Assembly: GCA_014925825.1 (NCBI GenBank) | Contig: JACGCK010000317.1 | Span: 1 to 43,236 of the forward strand | DNA from: Pholiota molesta | Lineage: Eukaryota > Basidiomycota > Agaricomycetes > Agaricales > Strophariaceae | Length of the DNA stretch: 43,236 nucleotides | Reading direction: 5' to 3' | Shown here: in pieces, positions 36,101-43,236 of the stretch | Layout of the letters: each line of letters starts with the position of its first letter | How positions within the stretch are numbered: position 1 is the first letter of the stretch | Position numbers and translations under genes: made by a program | Notes under the pieces: generated by a model | What the model saw: the letters and a program-made list of their open reading frames with translations, nothing else | Databases searched by the model: none | Told to the model about the DNA's origin: nothing

Positions 36101-39100
36101 CTGCCTACCCCGAAAGCGACTGTGGAGGATATCGCGGACGCCGGAGATGGACTTAAAATGCCATCTCTCGCTGTCGACCACCCAAACATGTTGCTGAGTG
36201 AGGAAGAGTTCTTATCTCTTCCCAAGGGGGGGGATAAGGACAGAAAAAACGATATGGGTAAGAAAACCCACAACAAAACACACAAGAAACATGCAAAACC
36301 TGTCCCAAAAAGTATGGAAATACCATACTGCCAACCTACGTCATCACGAGTCAAGGTCGAAGACCTTGTAACAGATGAGGAGGACCAAAGACGCATGGAC
36401 AACCTGGCCAAAGAAATCCAGGAAGACCAAGTTCCGAAAGAACGACAGTCGTTCTGGGATAGACCGACACCACCACCACAATTCGAGTGGATGCCCGATC
36501 CACGAATGCCGACAGAATGGAACGCCATGGTATCAGATATGAGAACAAATGATTGGGCGAGGTTCAGACCTCGCGGAGAGTGTTATCGAACACCAGAGGA
36601 CGACGAAATATCCTCAACTCAAGAATTCACAGGGACTTGGTACCCTGATAACACGGAACGCGAACGACTGCATGCACAATCAGTAGTCAGACTGGAGACA
36701 CCAGTAGACGAATGGAGCACATCCATTCAAAAATTGCGTGCAAGATTCGATGAACCCAAACGGAAACAGCCTCCGGACAAGAAGCCGGACAGAAAAGGAA
36801 AAGGAAAAGCGACAGGCCTTTCCGAGGAAGACTATCCTCGATTACGCCAACAATGGCATGACGAGTTTCATGATATGGTACAAGGCGTCAAGGAGGTTCT
36901 ACCCCCCTTCAGAGAAGTAAACCATGAAATTCATCTAATTGAGGAAACAAGCGGTACGCGTACCACATGCCTCGATGCCCACTATCACTACGAGACGAGT
37001 TCTACGAAAAACTCAACCGATACGTGAACGCAGGATGGTGGGAAGCCAAATCGTGCGCACAGGCCGCACCGATTATGTGCATCCCCAAGAAGGATGGACG
37101 CCTTCGTACAGTAGTCGATGCACGACTACGAAACGACAACACAGTAAAGGATGTTACGCCTCTACCCGACCAAGACGTCATACGTGAGGACGTCGCGCGA
37201 GGAAAGATCAGATCGAAAATCGATCTGGCCGATGCATATGAACAAGTCAGGGTACGCCCTGAAGATGTACATAAAACGGCATTTGCAACAATTGCTGGGA
37301 CATACGTTAGCAACGTTATACAGCAGGGCGACTGCAATGCCCTGCCACATTCCAGCGCCTAATGACGTCCATATTCAGGGACGCCATCGGCCGCTTCATG
37401 CACGTATATCTGGATGACATATTCATCTTCTCAGATAGTGTCGAGGAACATGAAAGACACCTCAAATATGTATTCGAGCGCTTACGCGCTAGTCAGCTGT
37501 TTTTGAAATGGAAAAAGTGCGAATTATACGCCGAAAGAATCGATTGCCTTGGTCATATCATCGACGACCAAGGAATACACCCTGACGCGGACAAGTTATC
37601 ACGCATACGCGAATGGCGAGTACCGCGGAATTACAACGACATCCAACGATTCGTTGGGCTAGTCAACTATGTAGGAAATTTCCTACCCAATATATCTGCC
37701 TATACCGGGCCTCTCCTCGCGATGACAATGAATGGCGCGCCATTCCACTGGAGACCACTACATCAGCGATGTTTTGACATGATCAAACGAATATGCTGCA
37801 AGACGCCGATCATACGACCCATCGACCCGAAATCCGGTGAGCCTATATGGCTCATATGCGATGCGTCGAAAACGGGCGTTGGAGCAATGTATGGACAAGG
37901 TCCATCCTGGCAACAATGCAGACCCGCCGGATTCATGTCCAAAAAGTTCACTAGCGCCCAGCAAAACTATGCTGTACATGAGCTCGAGACACTGGCCATA
38001 CTAGAATCCCTAATAAAGTGGGAGGACAAGCTAGTAGGACACCGCCTACATGTCATCACAGACCATAAAGCTCTTGAATTCTTCAAGACACAGGTGAACT
38101 TATCCCATCGGCAACGCCGATGGACGGATTACATGTCGCGATTCGACTTTGACATCACATACATCAAAGGGGAATATAACAAGGCGGCGGACTGCTTATC
38201 TCGATACTACGAGAACGATACTAGCGCCGACGTCTACGAGCCCCATGAATACGTTCGCGCAGACGCAAGAATTGATCCGGAAGGAGAAGATCTCCCGTTG
38301 AACGGACTCGAGAGATTAAGGAGCGCGTAGTCGAGCTGAGGGCGATGCAAGCTAGGGAACTGCGACGCAGTAGGCGCCTGAATGACAAGCGCGAAGAGCG
38401 CGAACACGAAGCGCAAGAGATGAAAGAGGCCGAGGGCCTCAATGACTTGGATCACGATAGTGATATGGCGACCCGCGCGAGTTCTGCCGGAGCGAACCAC
38501 GAGGACATGAGCCTCGGAGAGGCACTATTCAACAGGAATAATGTGCCCGCGCCAAAGCTGCCAAATGATGACGAGTTCATCACAAAAATAAAAGCAGCAT
38601 ATGCCAACGACAAACTGTTCTCGCTGGTCATGGACCAGCCATCAGAACATCCCGCCTTTGAAATAAAGGATGGGATAATATGGTTCACGAACCATAACGA
38701 AAACCGCGTAACGTGCGTACCACGCGAGCGCGAACTCATAACCAAGGTTCTCACTCAGGCCCACGAAGTTGTCGGTCATTTCGGTGAACAACGCACATCC
38801 GAATACATACGGAGATGGTATTGGTGGCCACAGATCGCCAAGGACGTGCGCGAGTTCTGTCGAACGTGCGAGTCATGTCAGAGGTCGAAGACCTCAACAC
38901 GACCACCCGCTGGAAAGCTCCACACACTGCCCGTACCAACTAAACCTTGGGACTCGATAGGAATGGACTTCATTGGTCCATTCCTGAATCCAAAGGATTT
39001 AACTACCTTTGGGTAATTATATGCCGAATGACAAGTATGGTTCACTTAATACCAGTGAACACAACCACAACGGCATCAGAACTTTCATGGATATACCTAC

Positions 39101-40045
39101 GAGAAATCGTGAGGCTACACGGCCTACCAAGCACGATCGTCAGCGATCGAGACTCGAAGTTCACTTCGCGATGGTGGCGTGAGCTCCATAAGATATTAGG
39201 CACGCGCCTATTAATGTCGACATCATTCCATCCGCAGACTGATGGACAGACTGAGCGTGCCAATAAGAACGTTGGACAATTTTTCGTACTCTGGTCCATG
39301 CAAACCAGAAAAACTGGGTTGATAAAGTGGCAATGACCGAATTCGCGATAAACGCGAGCATATCGGAAACCACGAAATATGCACCGTTCGAACTGAATGG
39401 AGGATACATGCCCTCCATGATCCGCGAAATTCGAAGTAACGAGGGCGTCGCGAAGGGTATTAGGTCCTTCGCAGAGGCTGCCCTCGAGCACCTAGCCGAG
39501 GCGCATGACGCGATTATTGAAGCGCGCGCGCTACAAACACATCACTCAAATAAACGTCGTGGCGAGGAACTTGCCCTCGCAACAGGAGACTTGGTATATT
39601 TATCGACCAAGAATTTGAAAATAGCAAAGAGCAGAGCGCGGAAGCTCTGCCGAAATACATTGGACCATATCGTGTATTGATGGCATACCCCAAGACATCG
39701 ACATACACTTTGCAATTGCCTACAGCTCTGCAAACACGCAGGATTAATCCTACATTCCATGCCTCGCTACTGAGGCCCTACCACCCATCCGATGACGCGC
39801 TATTCCCTAACAGGGCTCAGCCAGAGCCCTATGACTTCGGCGCCGCCGACGATCAGGAATGGTTCGTAGACGATATACTGGGCCATCGGTGGACAACTGA
39901 TGGCCACATCGAATATGAGATTCGATGGAGTGCCGGCGACACTACATGGGAACCCCATGCCGAATGCAAGGACCTAGAGGCCTTGGACCGATACCTCGAA
40001 ATGCAGGGCGCTAGACGGCCCTCGCAGCTATCTAAGCGGACATGA
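36101..40045 (+). CDS. Retrotransposon pol: RT, RNase H, integrase, chromodomain
   Basis: It continues in the gag frame after the TGA at 36098. RT: CIPKKDGRLRTVVDARLRND, SKIDLADAYEQVRV and YLDD (37407-37418). RNase H: LICDASKTGVGAMY, HELETLAILESL and VITDHKALEFF. Integrase: an HHCC zinc domain (HEVVGHFGEQ, CRTCESCQRSK, about 38762-38890) and a catalytic core with MDFIGPF, IVSDRDSKFTSRWW and STSFHPQTDGQTERANK. The C-terminus has a chromodomain (EWFVDDILGHRW, GHIEYEIRWSAGDTTWEPHA), which in chromoviruses guides insertion to marked chromatin. Six -1 frame steps occur at about 36945-36947, 37340-37342, 38294-38296, 38983-38984, 39278-39279 and 39647. Each is explained by one base missing from an A or C run, so the enzyme is probably encoded intact. 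Confidence 0.92.
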
Positions 40046-40197
40046 GCCGGCCCGACACGCGATCACGAGACCGCAATCGTGAGAACGATTTGGACGGAGT
40101 TCCAAAAATTTAATCGCGTCGAAATCGACAAGGCCCTGCATCCCTCCTTATACACACCCACCCACCACACCCCATCGCCTACCCACTCATTCCAACT
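40046..40197 (+). promoter_or_regulatory. Spacer between pol and ORF3, possible internal promoter or leader
   Basis: This 152-base gap between the pol stop and the ORF3 ATG contains CCTTATACACACCCACCCAC (from about 40144) and then a C/T/A-rich, nearly G-free stretch up to the ATG at 40198. That composition resembles fungal 5' leaders. It may let ORF3 be expressed from its own transcript. No splice acceptor or internal ribosome entry feature can be proved. Confidence 0.3.
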
Positions 40198-42992
40198 ATG
40201 GCACAGCGCGGCGACTGCAGCAAGGGCGTGGACAGCGAGGCGGACGCGGCCGGAGCCGCGGACAGCAGATCCGAGGCGGGGCTGGATCTGGTAGGGGGGG
40301 AACGGGGGCGCTCAGCGCCACTTTTCCGACCCCTTCCAGCAAACGGCCCCCACATACCAAAATCCATTTGGAGGGTACTACCCTCCTGGACCACCGATGA
40401 TGGGACAATCCCATCCACCACCACCAACGATGGGCAACCCCATCCCTCATACAATCAACCAGGTGGATCCTACCACCCCCCACCACCAAACCATGGAGGA
40501 TACCATCCCCCACCCACGAGAAACGCACCCGGCCCGAGCCTGACGCGCACGCAATCAGACCAACCCCCTCACCCTAGGGACAATGGCAACAGAACGCCCC
40601 CTAGGAAGAACAAGGGGAAACAGAGAGCACGGAGTGTGGACTCAGCGCCACAGGATGACGAGGACGAGGCAACCAAGCGCCTCAATGAGCGGCTACTCAG
40701 AGCAGGGATCTCGATGTCCCTAGAAGGAGACGAGCCCGATGATGAGACGGCCATCCTCATCAACGAGATCCTCCTACGCCTGGAAGCAGCCCGAGCGGAG
40801 GTGGACCACCTCCGCACAGCGAATGCGACTCTCAGGAAGGGCCGCAAACGAGAAGCGCCATCCGAAGAGGACCGCGATGAAGAACAACGCCCCCCAAAAC
40901 GGCGTGACTTCCAAGCCAGCGAGGACGGAGGGTCCTCGTACACCCATACACCCAACCCACCTGTAGGGCATGCCCTACCACCAGCACCACACGACGAGCG
41001 CGTAGAGAGGGCCGGACCCTCACAACCGCGACGAAACATGCGCGCGTCGTCGTCGCGCCAGCCGCGATACGAAACGAGGGACCCACCCTCAGCGTACGAA
41101 GAGGACATCAAGATGGACACGGATGCGTACATCCCGTTCGTACCAAGGGGATTCGGACCAGTGACACTCGTCACGATGCCACCCAGCTACCCCGCCCCGC
41201 CTGCCGTCGAGAACGACCCAACAATCGAGCGGGCATCGCCCCCTCGCGACTCCGACGAAAGCTCGAGCGATGAGTCTGTTGAGTTGTGGGACGAAGACCC
41301 ACAAAGCATTGCTCGCGCGCAGGGCGGTGACTGGCCATCAGAGGCGGACCTCAGGAATCGCCGAAAGCACAATCGCGACGTGAAGGAAGAAAGGAGTTGA
41401 GGGCTAAAGCCCTCGCCGAGAAGAGACGACGAGTCGAACGACAAATGTCTGGACGTGTTCCAGACGGACTTGGGGTGGTAAGGATACCACCCTCAAACTC
41501 AATTGAGCGTAACAACGCCATGCTCGGGATGTGGCCGAGACAGAGGATCTACTACTCGGCCCGCACCAACATCGTGTATGTTGGCCAGAGTGCGGCTGTG
41601 GCGTCTCAATTCGAGATGCAGAATCAATCAGGGTACCGCCCTGTTCATGGGCACCCCCTCTACTCGCGTGTTCCAAGGGGCGTCCCACGCAATCCAGAGG
41701 AGCTCGATCGTCTCATGACGATTGCCACCAACGCTCGTCTGGATGACACGGTGCGTATGGAGGCCTACTGCCTCCTAACCGAGTTCCACACCGTCATCGG
41801 GCGCATACACCCAGCGTTATGGGATCGCACCATGGCCGCGTTCATGGATTCTGGATTCAACCAGAGCTACCAACCAGATGTGGGGCCACACTTTATGGGA
41901 CCTGCACCCATAGCACGCGACTTCTCTCGAGCAATAGTGAGCAACCCATCCAACAGCACACGAGGTGCGGGCATGCCCACACCTGATCCCCGTGAATCGT
42001 TAAACCAGGACGTCATGGGTCAATACATCATGCTACATGGACGGCCAGGTTCATCCAACCCATTCCTGGGGGTGGTCATGGACCACTCCTACCGCATCCA
42101 TCGTCGCTCCCTGTTCGGTTATGGCCTCGGAAGGATGCTGGCCCCCGCCAACTCCCACGCGCGATCAGTCTTCATGCGGCTGTACGCCGCACTGACTGCA
42201 ATGCCTTTCCGTTACACGGATGCTGTTGCCGCGCACAACGTCAACAATCCAGGCGCACCAATGCACCCCCAAGCTGGCCCGCAGTTCGTGTTCCAGCGCC
42301 TAGTCATCGACGACCGCCATGCGTCGAATATGACGATTGAGGACATCATCCAAGTCCTCATTCATAACTGCATCCCAACCGATTGGGTCGATCACGCATA
42401 TCTGTACGGGCTGCAATTCTTGGACCAGCACTACCATGGATCGGCCCTCGATAGGGCACTACTGGATGAGCAGGACAATGAGCGCCTGCACCGACTTGAC
42501 CAATATGGCGCCCCGCCTGCGATACCCGCATGGGATGGCTGGAGGCACCCAACGGAGGACGAGATCCTCCGTATGCATATAATCCTCGACACCGAGGAAC
42601 AACGAGGGGTGTTTAGTCTCAACGCGCGAGGATGGCTGCTGACAGGCGATACACCATATCGCCGCTACCTATCCGGGCGCTCGCGCAACGACGCCGACGC
42701 GGGTGTCGCGGAGTTACGTGCGAGATTGCTGGCTGCAACAGCCATTACCACCAACACCGCAATCGCACCGCCGCCTCCGCCCCCACCTCCTGCCGCGTTG
42801 CCCACGAGCAGCAGTGACGATGCAACCGCTAACGCGGTTGCTAGCACTACATCTTCACTCGTTAACACGAATGATACAACGCTCGATGGCACGCAGGACG
42901 CCGTCATGGAGAACACGGACGATGGGGGCGAAAACCACGCGAACGACCACGACGACCCACCTCCACCATCACAACCACACATGGAGGACTAA
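40198..42992 (+). CDS. Retrotransposon third ORF, accessory protein of unknown function
   Basis: A large ORF (about 930 codons) in the same orientation as gag-pol, between the chromodomain and the polypurine tract. The N-terminal part is Arg/Gly- then Pro/Gly/Tyr-rich. It moves -1 at about 40210-40225, at the G run 40294-40300 and at the C run 40444-40446. A charged middle region includes a likely coiled coil (INEILLRLEAARAEVDHLRT, about 40760-40830) and basic KRKEAP/KRRD-like stretches. After a further -1 step at about 41382-41394 comes a compact-looking domain (41400-42690). It contains RNPEELDRLMTIATNARLDD, LHGRPGSSNPFLGVVMDHSY, RRSLFGYGLGRMLAPANSHA, DWVDHAYLYGLQFLDQHYHG and PPAIPAWDGWRHPTEDEILR. 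A Pro-rich and Asp-rich tail follows. No signal peptide or membrane segment is seen, so it is not an envelope protein. I recall similar hypothetical proteins in Agaricomycetes but know no function. Confidence 0.8.
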
Positions 42993-43072
42993 CAGTCCTC
43001 CTGCAACCAATCATCATCATATGGACTTGCCATATTCTTGGTTAATTTTTAGAGATCGCGCAGCGATCGTTC

Positions 43073-43083
43073 AAGGGGGGGTA
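43073..43083 (+). promoter_or_regulatory. Polypurine tract
   Basis: AAGGGGGGG (43073-43081) followed by TA directly precedes the right LTR start at 43084, the expected place for the plus-strand primer of reverse transcription. Confidence 0.85.
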
Positions 43084-43236
43084 TGTCACGGGCGTGCCCC
43101 GTGACGCATCATATTATATCTTGTTTGGCATCACCCTCGGTGATGCCACTATTTAAGTACTTGCATTTGTAATCAGACAGTAGATCTTTTGCTTGTACCA
43201 CGTAGTCTACCAATTATATTGGTTCTGGCTTAGTTT
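43084..43236 (+). repeat. 3' LTR, first 153 bp (continues past window)
   Basis: It is identical by eye to 32691-32843 over the full 153 visible bases, including both terminal hairpins. The remaining roughly 136 bases and the target-site duplication lie outside the window. Confidence 0.95.

Larger units (their letters stand above)
32691..43083. repeat. Dispersed short perfect hairpins throughout the retrotransposon
   Basis: Perfect inverted repeats with 7-10 bp arms and mostly 1-5 nt loops recur across LTR, gag, pol and ORF3. Examples (arm/arm): 32734-32742/32746-32754, 32996-33003/33006-33013, 33085-33091/33094-33100, 34771-34779/34785-34793, 34868-34876/34878-34886, 35475-35483/35487-35495, 35980-35989/35993-36002, 36352-36358/36362-36368, 36439-36446/36448-36455, 37111-37117/37123-37129, 38072-38078/38082-38088, 38105-38112/38116-38123, 40370-40377/40379-40386, 40795-40804/40806-40815, 41473-41480/41485-41492, 42645-42651/42657-42663, 42822-42829/42834-42841, 42983-42990/42994-43001. 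Arms are unrelated in sequence to each other, so this is not one repeat family but a property of the element. Confidence 0.8.
32691..43236 (+). mobile_element. Ty3/gypsy chromodomain LTR retrotransposon with an extra third ORF, right end outside window
   Basis: The element starts with the LTR at 32691. It has a gag-protease frame (32982-36100), an RT-RNase H-integrase-chromodomain frame (36101-40045), a third ORF (40198-42992), a polypurine tract at 43073-43081 and a second LTR from 43084. The RT-RNase H-integrase order and the chromodomain place it in the Ty3/gypsy chromovirus-like group. The 153 visible bases of the right LTR match the left LTR without a mismatch, so insertion is recent. 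Frame changes inside it are almost all -1 steps at homopolymers, which I read as sequencing deletions. It lies antisense inside an M43 protease gene. The 6 bases before the left LTR are CCATCT; a 4-6 bp copy should follow the right LTR outside the window. Confidence 0.95.

Noticed and set aside
40569..41174. 201-codon minus ORF inside ORF3
   Set aside because: Antisense shadow; the serine/arginine-rich product mirrors the plus-strand coding sequence.
40198..42992. Idea that the third ORF is a retroviral envelope gene
   Set aside because: No signal peptide, transmembrane segment or glycoprotein-like cysteine pattern is visible; only the position resembles env.
32691..43236. Idea that the element is an old, dead copy because of many frame breaks
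   Set aside because: The visible LTR copies are identical and the breaks are single-base homopolymer losses, like those in host genes.

Overview
The window is nuclear DNA from a mushroom-forming basidiomycete (Agaricomycetes). The evidence is dense genes cut by many 50-80 nt introns with GTGCGT/GTACGT/GTAAGT donors, an agaricomycete-style NACHT protein, F-box genes, a KRE6/SKN1 glucan-synthesis gene, a fungal HET-C homologue and a chromodomain Ty3/gypsy retrotransposon. Gene identities come from reading spliced translations by eye; no database search was run. Host region (1-32690), left to right: a partial, frame-disrupted F-box gene (-); a possible decayed LRR-like stretch; RPB10, the shared small RNA polymerase subunit (-); a small conserved basidiomycete protein of unknown function (+); a HET-C family protein with a long Gly/Pro/His tail (-); a second F-box gene (+); an NTF2-RRM-RGG protein of the G3BP/Bre5 type (+); gamma-tubulin (+); a NACHT STAND NTPase (-); a Fus3/Kss1-type MAP kinase (-); a 4.1 kb divergent intergenic region; a 21-exon KRE6/SKN1 GH16-like membrane protein (+); and an M43 zinc metalloprotease (-) whose 5' part is cut off at base 32690. 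Mobile region (32691 to the window end): a Ty3/gypsy element inserted inside the metalloprotease gene. It has a 5' LTR of about 289 bp, a gag-protease reading frame with a very long N-terminal extension, an in-frame UGA, then RT-RNase H-integrase-chromodomain. A separate large third ORF (about 930 codons) lies between pol and the polypurine tract, and the right LTR runs off the window. The visible 153 bases of the right LTR match the left LTR exactly, so the insertion is recent. Two signals cut across the window. First, the whole retrotransposon (LTR, gag, pol and third ORF) is threaded with short perfect hairpins, with 7-10 bp stems and mostly 1-5 nt loops. I do not see comparable density in the host genes; twenty-one examples with exact arms are listed below. 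Second, almost every frame break in otherwise well-conserved genes (gamma-tubulin, the G3BP-like gene, gag, pol, ORF3) is explained by one missing base in a homopolymer run. This points to sequencing or consensus error rather than gene death, so the element and the tubulin gene are probably intact in the organism.
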